Positions 27,976 to 36,860 are shown, counted from the first letter of the stretch. The stretch: DNA of 64,000 nt from Bradyrhizobium sp. CIAT3101 (GCF_029714945.1 NZ_CP121634.1:992001-1056000); one strand, 5' to 3'. Notes: a model not told the origin generated them from the sequence alone. Numbers and translations are program-made.

Positions 27976-28953
27976 CTACTCCCGCACCCGTTCCAGCTTC
28001 TGCAGGCAACGCGTCGCGCGCACGACGGCCGGCATCTCCTCGTCCGGAAAGCTCGTCTTCCAGTCGGTGACGCCGACTTCGCCGACATAGATGTCACCCT
28101 TCGAATCCAGCGCGATGCCATGTGGTGCCAGAAACTTGCCGCTAGCGACACCCGGGCCGTCCTCGCCGCCGAGCCGCGCGATGCGCTTTCCAGTGGCGTC
28201 CACGATCGACAGGCGCGGACCAAGATTGGGCACCTTGCGGTTGACGGCCAGGCCGGGGCCGAGCTCGCCGATGACGAAGGTCGGGTTCTTGCCCCCGCCG
28301 CAACAGCACAGCGCGCAAGGGCGGTGCAGATTGTTCCACTGCGTCTCGTATTTGCCCTCGCCGTTGAACACCTGCACGCGATGATTCTCGCGATCGGCGA
28401 CGTAGACCCAGCCATCGGCGTCGGTGGCGATGTTGTGCACGATGTTGAACTGGCCGGGATCGGTGCCGGGTTCGCCCCAGCTTTTGATGAGCTTGCCGTC
28501 GGGCGTGTATTTGTGCACGCGCGCATTGCCATAGCCGTCGGAGACGTAGATCTCGCCCTTCGGCGACAACGCGGTGTGGGTGCAGCGGTGGAACGGCTCA
28601 CCGCTCATGAAGGGGGTAGGCTTCGCCGGGATGCCGATCGTCAGCAGCACCTTGCCGTCGGTCGTGCATTTGCGCACGGTGTGGTCGCCGTCATCGGTGC
28701 AGTAGAGATTATCGTCGGCGTCGATGTGCAGGCCGTGGGCACGGGAGAACAGGCCCTCGCCAAAACTGCGAAGGAAATTGCCCTCGCGGTCCAGCACGAC
28801 CATCGGATGCTCACCGCGGTTGAAGACGTAGACCCGGTCCTTGCTGTCGACCGCCACGGACGCGACGTCGGTCAGCCGCCAGCCGTCCGGAAGCTTTGCG
28901 AAATTTTCGACGACACGATAGCGGTGCTCGCCGGCACCGAGAATGGCTGGCAT
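27976..28953 (-). CDS. NHL-repeat six-bladed beta-propeller protein
   Basis: A 325-residue propeller with repeated DxxxxxYVxDxxNHRVQVF-type NHL strands (for example GWVYVADRENHRVQVF, DRVYVFNRGEHPMVVLD, NLYCTDDGDHTVRKC, GDIYVGEVGV). It resembles proteins annotated as peptidyl-alpha-hydroxyglycine alpha-amidating lyase-like. No signal peptide is seen. A CCCCGGGK-like cluster of cysteines (RPCALCCCGGGKNP, about residue 210) is unusual. The ATG follows AAGGAGAA. It lies 58 nt after the flavin monooxygenase stop on the same strand, suggesting one transcript; it could act as a lactonase-like or lyase partner (inference). Confidence 0.82.
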   Translation of the reverse strand: MPAILGAGEHRYRVVENFAKLPDGWRLTDVASVAVDSKDRVYVFNRGEHPMVVLDREGNFLRSFGEGLFSRAHGLHIDADDNLYCTDDGDHTVRKCTTDGKVLLTIGIPAKPTPFMSGEPFHRCTHTALSPKGEIYVSDGYGNARVHKYTPDGKLIKSWGEPGTDPGQFNIVHNIATDADGWVYVADRENHRVQVFNGEGKYETQWNNLHRPCALCCCGGGKNPTFVIGELGPGLAVNRKVPNLGPRLSIVDATGKRIARLGGEDGPGVASGKFLAPHGIALDSKGDIYVGEVGVTDWKTSFPDEEMPAVVRATRCLQKLERVRE

Positions 28954-29011
28954 TGGTATTCTCCTTCATTCGCTGCCGTGGGGCTACACTGTCTCCGCGT
29001 CGATGCGAGGC

Positions 29012-30787
29012 TCAAGCGGCGCCCACCCCACGTGGCAAAATCCCTGCCTCGATCGCCTTGATCTGCAGTGCGAGGAATTTCGAGTTGATCCGGCATTGCG
29101 CGAGGCTGCCGGCGATGAACCACAGGCCGGGCTGCCCGGTGCGCGCATACATGTTGCGCAGCTCAAAGCCGTCGCCAAAGCCCCAGACCGGGCCGACGCG
29201 GTCGGCGACCCCGTCGCCGAACAGCTTTCGCACGAGGTATTCCTGCGGCTTGTAGCCGGTCGACAGCACGATGAGATCGGCGGTGATGGCCGTGCCATCC
29301 TTCATCTGCGCGCCATCGGCCGTGAAGCTGTCGATGTCCTCGAATTGCGTCAGCTTGATCGCGCCGTCGACGATGAGGTTGGAGCAGCCGACGTTGAAAT
29401 AATAGCCGCCGCCACGGGTCAGGTACTTGAACTGCCAGCCAGTGCCGGCCTCGCCGAAGTCGAGCTTGAAGCCGACCCGGCGGAGGCCGTCGAGCAGCTC
29501 CTTGTCGAGATCCTTCGACTGCTCCGTCAGCATCACATGGGTCTTCTTCGCAAGCGGCGTCGGCATCGAGGTCGCGATCAGATCGTTATCCTCGAGCGTG
29601 CCCTCATTGTAGGTCGCGTAAGCGAGCTGCGCCGACGGCTCGATGTTGGTGACCAGCGTCGGCGAACGCTGCACCAGCGTCACCGCGGCGCCGCTGGAAT
29701 AGAGGTCCTGCGCGATGTCATGGCCGCTGTTGCCGGTGCCGATGACGATGGCGCGTTGGCCTTGCCAGTTCTCGCCGTCCTCATAGCGGCTCGAATGCAG
29801 CAGCGTGCCCTTGAAACGATCGAGGGTTGGAATATCAGGCACGTTGGCGATGCCGCTGACGCCGGTCCCCATCACCACATGACGCGGATGCATGGTGCGC
29901 TTGCTGCCGTCGGCGCGGCGCAACGTCACCGTCCAGCGGCCTGCGGCTTCGTCGTAGGCGCCGCCTTCGAACTCGGTGCCGGTCCAGAAGTTCAGCTCCA
30001 TGGCATCGACGTATGCCTCGAACCAGTTCGCGAGCTTGTCCTTGGGGATATAGGTCGGCCAGCTCGGCGGGAACGGCATGTAGGGCATGTGATTGACCTG
30101 CACCTGGTTGTGCAGGGTGAGCGCGTGATAGCGTTTGCGCCAATTATCGCCGATGCGTGTTTCGCGATCGACGATCAGCGTATCGATCTGCAACTGCTTC
30201 AGCCGTGCGGCAATCGCCAAGCCAGCCTGACCGCCGCCGACCACCAGCACGGTGGGATCTCGGTCGGAATAGTCGCGCGAGGCGTTGCGCAGGTCGAGCC
30301 AGTTCGGCCCTCGGAAGTCGCGCGAATAGGCTTGTCCCCGCGGACGCGAGGTGCCGAGCTGCTCCTCAAAGCCCTTGAGCTCCTCGAGCGCGGTCAGCAG
30401 CGTCCACGCTTTCAGACGATCGCCGTCGGCGGTGTCGGGCACGAGCCGCACGATGCCGCTGCCGCGGCCGAGCGCGGTTTCGAAACTAAAGATCGCCTCG
30501 ATATTGTTGGTGCCGGCCCGTGTCACCCAGCGTGGCGCCGCGCGGTTCGGGGCGATCTTGAAGTTGGACGGTGACGCGTTGGGCGCGCGTGCAGTCAGTT
30601 CTTGTGCGATCTCATCGCGGCCGGCGATGGTTTGCAGGTTCCAGCTCAGCGCCAACACGTCACGCCAGAAGCACGCGGCAACGAACAGGCGGTCGAGTGC
30701 AGCAGGATCGGGTCTGGCAAGCGCGCGCTCGAACCCGTCCAGCCAGGCCTGCGCGGAGACGGAAATATCCTTCGTCTTATCCAGCAT
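29012..30787 (-). CDS. Flavin-containing monooxygenase with N-terminal NTF2-like domain
   Basis: A 591-residue protein. Residues 1-130 look like a SnoaL/NTF2-like helix-sheet domain (WLDGFERALARPDPAALDRLF). The rest is a group B flavin monooxygenase: FAD-binding VLVVGGGQAGLAIAARL (about residue 166), a second Rossmann motif AIVIGTGNSGHDIAQDL for NADPH (about 345), and the late ATG-type motif IVLSTGYKPQE. A classic FMO/BVMO FxGxxxHxxxW motif is not obvious. Such enzymes insert one oxygen into S, N or carbonyl substrates. The NTF2+FMO fusion is common in proteobacteria and fungi. Substrate unknown; neighbours are a DUF2855 protein and an NHL propeller. Confidence 0.88.
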   Translation of the reverse strand: MLDKTKDISVSAQAWLDGFERALARPDPAALDRLFVAACFWRDVLALSWNLQTIAGRDEIAQELTARAPNASPSNFKIAPNRAAPRWVTRAGTNNIEAIFSFETALGRGSGIVRLVPDTADGDRLKAWTLLTALEELKGFEEQLGTSRPRGQAYSRDFRGPNWLDLRNASRDYSDRDPTVLVVGGGQAGLAIAARLKQLQIDTLIVDRETRIGDNWRKRYHALTLHNQVQVNHMPYMPFPPSWPTYIPKDKLANWFEAYVDAMELNFWTGTEFEGGAYDEAAGRWTVTLRRADGSKRTMHPRHVVMGTGVSGIANVPDIPTLDRFKGTLLHSSRYEDGENWQGQRAIVIGTGNSGHDIAQDLYSSGAAVTLVQRSPTLVTNIEPSAQLAYATYNEGTLEDNDLIATSMPTPLAKKTHVMLTEQSKDLDKELLDGLRRVGFKLDFGEAGTGWQFKYLTRGGGYYFNVGCSNLIVDGAIKLTQFEDIDSFTADGAQMKDGTAITADLIVLSTGYKPQEYLVRKLFGDGVADRVGPVWGFGDGFELRNMYARTGQPGLWFIAGSLAQCRINSKFLALQIKAIEAGILPRGVGAA

Positions 30788-30864
30788 GCGCGACCTCGTG
30801 CCGTCTTCGCGGCGTTTCCTCTGAGGTCGAACGCTATACTGGATCAGGCGACGTCAAAAGCGCT

Positions 30865-31950
30865 TTACCCGAGCAGCGAGAGCATGTGGCCCTGCTCAGG
30901 GGGAATGCGCCCCTTCAGCGTGTCGAGATAGACTTGCCGTACCGCCTCGGGCCCGCAGCTTTCGACGACACTCAGGCATCGCTCCAGCATCGGTGCGAAA
31001 CCGGACCATGCTGCGCCAAAGCGCTGCTCGATGCCGCCGGGACCCCAATCCTTCGCCCGCTTGCGGATGTGGTCGGGTGCGAAGAACCAGCGCGGCTTCG
31101 CGCCGGGCAGCGCGGCTTCGTCGGCATCGGTGGCGCGATGCGTCAAACCGACGCGCACGGAGCACTTCATCTGGTCGCGGAAATGTCGGTGCAACTCGGT
31201 TCGCAGCGCGCTGCTGCCGGCCATGTCGACGAAGGCGACGGGTACATCGGGCGCCAGTGCACTGACGCGATCATAGGTGATGACCTCGTCATAGCAAGGA
31301 AGCGAGCCGACGAAGGCGGCGTTGCCGGCCGAAGTCAGCCCGATCACCTTGCGGCCGCGGCTATGCAGGAGATGCGCAAGCCCGAACGCGGTCTTGCTGG
31401 AGGCGCTGGAGAGCAGCACGCTGCTCGCGCCAAAGTCGTCGTTCTCGGCGAGGAAGTCGTCGACAAGGAACGACAGCATGAACAGCGGCCGCAGCAGCGC
31501 CTGAAGATCGCCCCGATGTCCCGCAAAGGCGGGGTCGTCGGTGACACGGGAATAGAGATTGTAGACGGGCGAGACCTGCTTGCGATGCTCGGCGCCGTCA
31601 CGAAGAGCGCGCTTGCTGACGTCGGCGGCCTCGATGACGAGATGGGTCGCCATCGGGAAATAGCCGAACAGCCGCTCGCCGACCGCGACGCCGGGATGTT
31701 TCGAGGCGATCACCTCGCCAAAGCCCCACACCGGGATGTTGCCGAAGCCCTGTGGGGCCGGAAAGATTTGCCAGTATTTCAGCTCGTCGCCCATCACGGC
31801 ATAGGTGATGTTGTTGGCGGTGAAGGCGAAGCGCTCGACTTTCACCAAAAGCGCATCGGCCGGGAGTGTGGTTGCATCCGGAATGGTGGTCCCGATCAGC
31901 TTGCATTGTCCGAGATCGTTGCGCGCAACGATGAAGTCGGTCGATGTCAT
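30865..31950 (-). CDS. DUF2855 family protein (MDR-like fold)
   Basis: A 361-residue member of DUF2855, proteins distantly like the medium-chain dehydrogenase/quinone oxidoreductase family. Visible are an N-terminal barrel-like half (LPADALLVKVERFAFTANN; VWGFGEVIASKHPGVAVGERLFGYFP) and a Rossmann-like half (VLLSSASSKTAFGLAHLLHSRGRKVIGLTS). The usual GxGxxG is replaced by SSASSKTA. Oxidoreductase activity is therefore uncertain. Its ATG overlaps the AlkA-type gene's stop as ATGA, so the two are co-translated; the flavin monooxygenase follows after 77 nt. Cytoplasmic; substrate unknown. Confidence 0.85.
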   Translation of the reverse strand: MTSTDFIVARNDLGQCKLIGTTIPDATTLPADALLVKVERFAFTANNITYAVMGDELKYWQIFPAPQGFGNIPVWGFGEVIASKHPGVAVGERLFGYFPMATHLVIEAADVSKRALRDGAEHRKQVSPVYNLYSRVTDDPAFAGHRGDLQALLRPLFMLSFLVDDFLAENDDFGASSVLLSSASSKTAFGLAHLLHSRGRKVIGLTSAGNAAFVGSLPCYDEVITYDRVSALAPDVPVAFVDMAGSSALRTELHRHFRDQMKCSVRVGLTHRATDADEAALPGAKPRWFFAPDHIRKRAKDWGPGGIEQRFGAAWSGFAPMLERCLSVVESCGPEAVRQVYLDTLKGRIPPEQGHMLSLLG

Positions 31951-32687
31951 GGCGAGGGTCCCGGCTTTTTCCGTGCCGGGATCTTCTCTTTCACCCGCGG
32001 GCGCTTTGCAACAGCAACATTGTTTGAAACGGCGTTTACTTCGCCAGCGATGACACCCTCGCGCTTCTTCACCGCGCGATAATAGCTCCACCACAGATGC
32101 GCGGCAGCACCACGCAACGGACGCCAGGGCTCGGCGATCGGTGCCATCTGCTTTTCCGTCGGCCGTGCCGAAAGGCCGAGGCCAATCTTGATGCCCTCTT
32201 GCACGGCGATATCGCCGGCCGGCCAGGCATCGCCGTGACCGAGGCAGAACAGCAGATAAACATCGGCTGTCCACGGCCCGATGCCCGGCAGTGCAATCAG
32301 CGTGTGGTGCGCAGCCTCGGCATCCTCCTCCGCGAGCACGTCGAGGTTCAGCCGCTGCGCGGTGAGCTCACGCGCGAGATGTTTCAGCGTCTTGATCTTG
32401 GCGGCCGACAGGCCGAGCCGTCCCAGCCGGTCGGTGCGGGCGCGGCGCACGGCCTCGTGGTCGAATGGATCGAAGGCCGCGGACAACCGCCCCCAGATCG
32501 CAGCCGCGCTCGCGGTCGAAAGCTGCTGTCCGCAGACGATATGGGCGAGCCCGGCAAACCCCGGCTCACGCCGCCGCAATGCCGGCATGCCCGCGACCGC
32601 GAGCACGGGTTTGAGCCGCGGATCGCGCTTGACCAGCGCGTGGACGGCCTCTTCGAGATCGGACTGGGTTTCGAGGTGGATTGTCAT
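31947..32687 (-). CDS. DNA-3-methyladenine glycosylase II-like (HhH-GPD)
   Basis: A 246-residue base-excision glycosylase of the AlkA type. The helix-hairpin-helix and catalytic Asp are present: LIALPGIGPWTADVYLLFCLGHGDAWPAGDIAVQ, where the Asp of AGDIAVQ is the GPD residue. The substrate domain includes GFAGLAHIVCGQQLSTASA. It should remove alkylated purines from DNA. A Lys/Arg/Pro-rich C-terminal tail (about residues 215-246) extends beyond the usual fold. The start MTIHLETQSD at 32687 is chosen by family alignment; upstream in-frame starts add unrelated residues. It overlaps the DUF2855 gene by four bases. Confidence 0.9.
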   Translation of the reverse strand: MTIHLETQSDLEEAVHALVKRDPRLKPVLAVAGMPALRRREPGFAGLAHIVCGQQLSTASAAAIWGRLSAAFDPFDHEAVRRARTDRLGRLGLSAAKIKTLKHLARELTAQRLNLDVLAEEDAEAAHHTLIALPGIGPWTADVYLLFCLGHGDAWPAGDIAVQEGIKIGLGLSARPTEKQMAPIAEPWRPLRGAAAHLWWSYYRAVKKREGVIAGEVNAVSNNVAVAKRPRVKEKIPARKKPGPSP

Positions 32688-32789
32688 GATGGCTCTACTT
32701 GTCATGCACAGGCTTGACCCACGCATCCATCTCCTATCGTAACAGAGTCTTTGTCATACAGAGTCTTGGCCATGACGAGATCTTGCCAC

Positions 32790-33662
32790 ATGCCGCCACC
32801 CGTTTTCCGATTTGCCCCCAGCCCGAACGGCTATCTGCATCTTGGCCACGCCTACTCGGCGCTGCTCAATTTCGATCGCGCGCGCAAAACCGGCGGGCGG
32901 CTGTTGCTGCGGATCGAGGACATCGACGCGACGCGTTGCCGGCCGGAGTTCGAGACGGCGATCTACGAAGACCTCGCCTGGCTGGGGATCGGCTGGGAGA
33001 TGCCGGTGCGGCGGCAGTCGGAGCATCTCGCCGAATACCGCGCTGCGCTGGAGAAGCTCTCTGCGCTCGGCCTCGTCTATCCCGCCTTCGAAAGCCGTGC
33101 CGAGATCGCAAAGCTTGTGGCTGCGCGCGAGGCCGGTGGACCATGGCCGCGCGATCCCGATGGCGCGCCGCTCCATCCCGGCGAGGCGAAAGCGCTGGCG
33201 GCCGACGAGCGGTCGCGTCTGATCGATACCGGCGCGCCTTATGCGCTGCGGCTCGACATGACCGCCGCCAGCCGGCGCGTCACCGGCCTGAGTTGGAACG
33301 AGTTGGGCGAGGGCCCTGATGGCGAGCGCGGCACGGTCGCCGCGCGGCCCGAGGCGTGGGGCGACGTGATCCTGGCCCGCAAGGAGACCCCGACCAGCTA
33401 CCATCTGTCCGTGGTGGTCGACGACGCGCTTCAGGGCGTGACCGAGATCGTGCGCGGCCAGGATCTGTTTCACGCCACCTCGGTCCACCGCCTGCTCCAG
33501 GCCTTGCTCGGCCTGCCGGAGCCCGCCTATCGCCACCACGCCCTGATTCGCGGCGCCGATGGGCGGAAGCTGTCGAAATCGGACCGCTCGACCGGCCTGC
33601 GGGAGTTGCGCGCTGCAGGTCACTCGCCTGCCGATATCCGCAGGTCCGTGGGATTAGGCTAA
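32790..33662 (+). CDS. gluQ: Glutamyl-Q tRNA(Asp) synthetase
   Basis: A 290-residue truncated glutamyl-tRNA synthetase paralogue lacking the anticodon-binding domain, which glutamylates queuosine in tRNA(Asp). Class I signatures are intact: FAPSPNGYLHLGHAYSALLN (HIGH) and GRKLSKSDRST (KMSKS). In the E. coli enzyme a zinc site uses three Cys and a Tyr after the VY strand; here that region (LVYPAFESRAEIAKL) has no Cys, and only one Cys occurs in the whole protein. So this is a zinc-free form. The start is taken at 32790; ATG at 32772 would add six residues. Confidence 0.88.
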   Translation: MPPPVFRFAPSPNGYLHLGHAYSALLNFDRARKTGGRLLLRIEDIDATRCRPEFETAIYEDLAWLGIGWEMPVRRQSEHLAEYRAALEKLSALGLVYPAFESRAEIAKLVAAREAGGPWPRDPDGAPLHPGEAKALAADERSRLIDTGAPYALRLDMTAASRRVTGLSWNELGEGPDGERGTVAARPEAWGDVILARKETPTSYHLSVVVDDALQGVTEIVRGQDLFHATSVHRLLQALLGLPEPAYRHHALIRGADGRKLSKSDRSTGLRELRAAGHSPADIRRSVGLG

Positions 33663-33765
33663 GTTTCTCTGGGGGTTAGCAAAACGCCGCCGTGACTCCG
33701 GGGGTTCCGCCGTGCGATGCTGAGCCGATAGCCCGGGGTTCGAAGGGATACTTCGAAGGGGATTT

Positions 33766-35043
33766 ATGGCGGCGAAAACGCGCTCAGCGCGCACCACGCG
33801 AAAGTCCAGGCAACCGCCTCGGAAGCGGTCCGGGGCAGCCGGGAGGTTGCGCGAGCGCGGCACCAAGGCCGTTGCCCCTGACGTGATCCAGGCGGCGCTT
33901 GCAGCCTTTGCCCACGAGGTCCGCACCCCCCTGACCGGCATTCTCGCGATCAGCGATCTGCTGTCGACCTCCGATCTCGGCGAGCGGGAGCGGCGCTGGG
34001 CCGACACCATCAAAGCCGGTGCCGAGCATCTGGCGAACCTTGCCACGCTGTTCGTCGATGCCGCCAAGACCGGCAAGGGTGCGGGCGGCAGCACGTTGCG
34101 GCAGGATCTGTTCGATCTGCGGGCGCTCGCCCGCAGCACCGGCGATTCGCTGGCCGGCCGCGCTGCCGCCAAGGGGCTCCAGGCCGAGGTCGAGATCTCC
34201 GACAAGCTGGCGGGCCTCGTGGTCGGCGATCCCGTCCGCCTGCGCGCCGCGCTCGAGAACCTGATCGACAATGCGGTGAAATTCACCGACCAGGGCGGCG
34301 TAGCGATGTCGGCTATGCCCTGGCGTCCCGCCAAGGACAAAGCAAGCGGCAAAGCCAGGGATAAGGACAAGCGCCGGGTCGGCGTCGCCTTCTCGGTGTC
34401 CGACAGCGGCATCGGCCTGACCATGGCCGAGATCAAGCGGCTGTTCCGCCCGTTCAGCCAGGCCAATGTCACCATCGCCTCGCGCTTCGGCGGCGCCGGG
34501 CTCGGTCTGTCTTCGGTGAAGCAACTGGCGCGCGCGATGGGCGGCGACATCGTGGTTGCGCCGCGGCGCGGCGGTGGCGCCACCTTCACGCTGACCGTCT
34601 CTCTCGATGCGGCGGGGCCGGCGAAATCCCGCAAGCCGGGCCGCGGCGAGGCGGATGCGCTGGCGGCGCTGCGCGTGCTGAGCGTCGAAGATAATCCATT
34701 TGGCCGTGTCGTGCTCAACACCATTCTGACCGAGCTCGGCCATCATGCCGAGTTCATCGGGCGCGGCGAGGACGCCGTGAACCGGCTCGCGCAAGGCGGC
34801 TTCGATGCGGTGTTGATGGACATGGTGTTGCCGGGCATCGACGGCGTCGAGGCGATCCGGCGGATCCGCACAATGCAGGCGCCGCTGGCTCGGATCCCGA
34901 TCATCGGCGTGTCCGGCCGCGGCGAGGACGAGGCGGCGTCGCGCGAGGCCGGCGCCGACGCCTTCCTGGTCAAGCCTGTGTCCCCGCGGGCCTTAGCGAC
35001 TGCGCTGCTTGAAGCGAAACGCCGTGAGGAAGTCGCGACTTGA
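33766..35043 (+). CDS. Soluble hybrid sensor histidine kinase with receiver
   Basis: A 425-residue cytoplasmic hybrid kinase with no transmembrane segment and no recognisable input domain. A basic N-terminus (about 35 residues) leads to HisKA (FAHEVRTPLTGILAISDLL, phospho-His in HEVRTP). HATPase motifs follow: NLIDNAVKFTDQGG (N box), DSGIGLT (G1) and FGGAGLGLSSVKQLA (G2). The C-terminal receiver (about 300-420) has DAVLMDMVLPGIDG (phospho-Asp) and FLVKPVS (Lys). It might feed a phosphotransfer relay through a separate Hpt protein. The last 74 nt overlap the convergent YihY gene. AAGGGG precedes the ATG. Confidence 0.92.
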   Translation: MAAKTRSARTTRKSRQPPRKRSGAAGRLRERGTKAVAPDVIQAALAAFAHEVRTPLTGILAISDLLSTSDLGERERRWADTIKAGAEHLANLATLFVDAAKTGKGAGGSTLRQDLFDLRALARSTGDSLAGRAAAKGLQAEVEISDKLAGLVVGDPVRLRAALENLIDNAVKFTDQGGVAMSAMPWRPAKDKASGKARDKDKRRVGVAFSVSDSGIGLTMAEIKRLFRPFSQANVTIASRFGGAGLGLSSVKQLARAMGGDIVVAPRRGGGATFTLTVSLDAAGPAKSRKPGRGEADALAALRVLSVEDNPFGRVVLNTILTELGHHAEFIGRGEDAVNRLAQGGFDAVLMDMVLPGIDGVEAIRRIRTMQAPLARIPIIGVSGRGEDEAASREAGADAFLVKPVSPRALATALLEAKRREEVAT

Positions 35044-35923
35044 TGATCGCGGCGTTGAGCTCGCCGCCGAACACGAAGATCGCGGCGATGAAATACAGAA
35101 ACACCAGCGCGATGATCACCGAGGCCAAGCCCGCATACATCGTCACGTAATTGTTGGCGAAGCGCGCCAGGTATTGTCCGAACACGATGCCCGAGATCAG
35201 CGAGGCCACGATGGTGAAGACGATGCCGGGCAGGATCTGGAAGAAGCTGCGCCGTCCTGCCGGCAGCCAGGCGTGCAGGATAAGCAGCGCCACCACCAGC
35301 GCGCCGATGGTGATGCCGTAGCGCAGCCAGGTGAGGATGCTCTCGTTGGATTCGACGAACAGCGGAATATGGCGCCGCGCCGCCTCGATGAAGAGCGGGC
35401 CGAGCACGATCAGGAACGCCATGGCGAGCGCGGTGAAGGCCGCGACCAGCGTGTAGCCGATCGATTCCAGCCGCAGCCAGTACCAGCGCCGCATCTCGAC
35501 CACCGCGTAGGCGCGGTTCAGCGCCACCCGCAGCGCCTCGACGCCGTTGGACGCGAAATAGACCGACAGCACCGCGCCGATCGTCAGCACGCCGGTGCGG
35601 GTGGTGGTCAGCACGTCGTGGATCTCGCCGGACAGTGAATCCGCCACCTGCTTCGGCCAGACCTCGAGCATCAGCCCGGCCGCCTGGTCGGCGAGCTCCT
35701 TGGAGCCGAAGAAGCCGGCCAGCGAGGTCAGCACGATGAGGAACGGGAACAGCGCCATCAGCGTCGACAGCGCAATGTGGCTCGAGATCGCCCAGCCGTC
35801 GTCGGCCAGGAACGTGTAGAAGGCGTCCTCAACGACGATATAGACGGTGCGTATGACCTTCACAGCCTGCCCCGTAATGCTCCCTCTCCCCACAAGGCTG
35901 GAGAGGCGAAGACGGCGGGCCAT
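34970..35923 (-). CDS. YihY/BrkB-family inner-membrane protein
   Basis: A 317-residue polytopic protein of the YihY/UPF0761 family with about six transmembrane helices. Family landmarks are FLADDGWAISSHIALSTLMALFPFLIVLTSLAGFFG, NGVEALRVALNRAYAV (conserved after helix 2), and the final VIIALVFLYFIAAIFVFGGELNAAI. The family's role is not settled; it was once misannotated as ribonuclease BN. The C-terminal 24 codons overlap the convergent histidine kinase gene, an unusually long tail-to-tail overlap. Confidence 0.9.
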   Translation of the reverse strand: MARRLRLSSLVGRGSITGQAVKVIRTVYIVVEDAFYTFLADDGWAISSHIALSTLMALFPFLIVLTSLAGFFGSKELADQAAGLMLEVWPKQVADSLSGEIHDVLTTTRTGVLTIGAVLSVYFASNGVEALRVALNRAYAVVEMRRWYWLRLESIGYTLVAAFTALAMAFLIVLGPLFIEAARRHIPLFVESNESILTWLRYGITIGALVVALLILHAWLPAGRRSFFQILPGIVFTIVASLISGIVFGQYLARFANNYVTMYAGLASVIIALVFLYFIAAIFVFGGELNAAIIKSRLPHGVSLQAAQSLRPAGTQA

Positions 35924-36027
35924 GCGCGCAAATCGGAAATCATCCAGCCAGCTTCTGATATTATTGGCCTAAAAGCCAGATTGGGAACGCCATGGCGGAG
36001 CGCCGCACACGGTGTTATCACCCCCAA

Positions 36028-36222
36028 ATGGCATCTCTCCTGAGTACTTTCATCCTGCCGGTGGCAGCCGGCGCCGTGGCGATCGTGCTGCTGCTCGGTC
36101 TCGTCAACATGATGCGCGGCGGCTCGCCCAACACCTCGCAGAAGCTGATGCGCCTGCGTGTTCTCCTGCAGTTCGTCGCGATCGTCATCGCGATGATCGC
36201 GGTCTGGGCGATGGGGCGCTAA
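36028..36222 (+). CDS. Twin-transmembrane small protein (HIG1-domain-like)
   Basis: A 64-residue protein with two hydrophobic helices (LPVAAGAVAIVLLLGLVNMM and VLLQFVAIVIAMIAVWAM) joined by a basic loop (RGGSPNTSQKLMRLR). This is the hypoxia-induced-domain-like twin-helix family common in alphaproteobacteria, whose mitochondrial relatives assist respiratory supercomplexes; the bacterial role is uncertain. The stop lies 2 nt before the adenosyltransferase ATG, so the two are co-transcribed. The start is chosen at MASLLSTF by family length; an in-frame ATG at 35992 is also possible. No clear ribosome site at either. Confidence 0.82.
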   Translation: MASLLSTFILPVAAGAVAIVLLLGLVNMMRGGSPNTSQKLMRLRVLLQFVAIVIAMIAVWAMGR

Positions 36223-36223
36223 C

Positions 36224-36796
36224 ATGGTCGTGCTCAACCGCATCTATACGAAGACCGGTGACGACGGCACGACAGCGCTCGGAACCGGCGAGCGTCGTCC
36301 GAAATATGATCTGCGCATCGCGGCCTACGGTACGGTCGACGAGACCAATGCCGCGATCGGCGTGGTGCGCCTTCACACCAGCGATGCGCCGGAGCTCGAT
36401 GCGATGCTCGGCCGCATTCAGAACGATCTGTTCGATCTCGGCGCCGATCTCGCGGTGCCCGAACGCGAGGGTAAGGCGGAACGGCTGCGGGTGGTGGCCA
36501 GCCAGGTCGAGCGGCTCGAGCACGACATCGACGCGCTCAACGACAAGCTCGCACCGCTCACGTCCTTCGTGCTGCCGGGCGGCACGCCGGCCGCCGCCTG
36601 CCTCCATGTCGCCCGCACGATTTGCCGCAGGGCGGAACGTGTGATGGTGGAACTGGCGGCCCAGCCCGGAGAGGCGGTCGGTGCCGCTGGCATCCAATAT
36701 ATGAACCGCCTGTCGGACTTCCTGTTCGTGGCCAGCCGCGCCGCTAACCATAATGGCGCCGGCGACGTGCTCTGGGTTCCGGGCCAGAACCGCTGA
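36224..36796 (+). CDS. PduO-type cob(I)alamin adenosyltransferase
   Basis: A 190-residue ATP:cob(I)alamin adenosyltransferase that makes adenosylcobalamin, the cofactor of methylmalonyl-CoA mutase. The N-terminal ATP-binding segment YTKTGDDGTTALGTGER is diagnostic, with AYGTVDETNAAIG and the late RRAERVMVEL/MNRLSDFLFVASR motifs. It is adjacent to etfBA on the same strand, 141 nt upstream, so it may be transcribed with the twin-transmembrane gene rather than with etf, which has its own promoter-like sequence. Confidence 0.93.
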   Translation: MVVLNRIYTKTGDDGTTALGTGERRPKYDLRIAAYGTVDETNAAIGVVRLHTSDAPELDAMLGRIQNDLFDLGADLAVPEREGKAERLRVVASQVERLEHDIDALNDKLAPLTSFVLPGGTPAAACLHVARTICRRAERVMVELAAQPGEAVGAAGIQYMNRLSDFLFVASRAANHNGAGDVLWVPGQNR

Positions 36797-36860
36797 CCCC
36801 GAAGTCACTGACCCATTGAGCCGCGCATTTCTAAGGTCTAAAATTTGGCCCTGTCGCGCG

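Noticed and set aside
33733..33750. GGGGTTCGAAGGGATAC resembling a tRNA T-loop
   Set aside because: No acceptor, D or anticodon arms can be paired around it; it lies in the leader of the histidine kinase gene.
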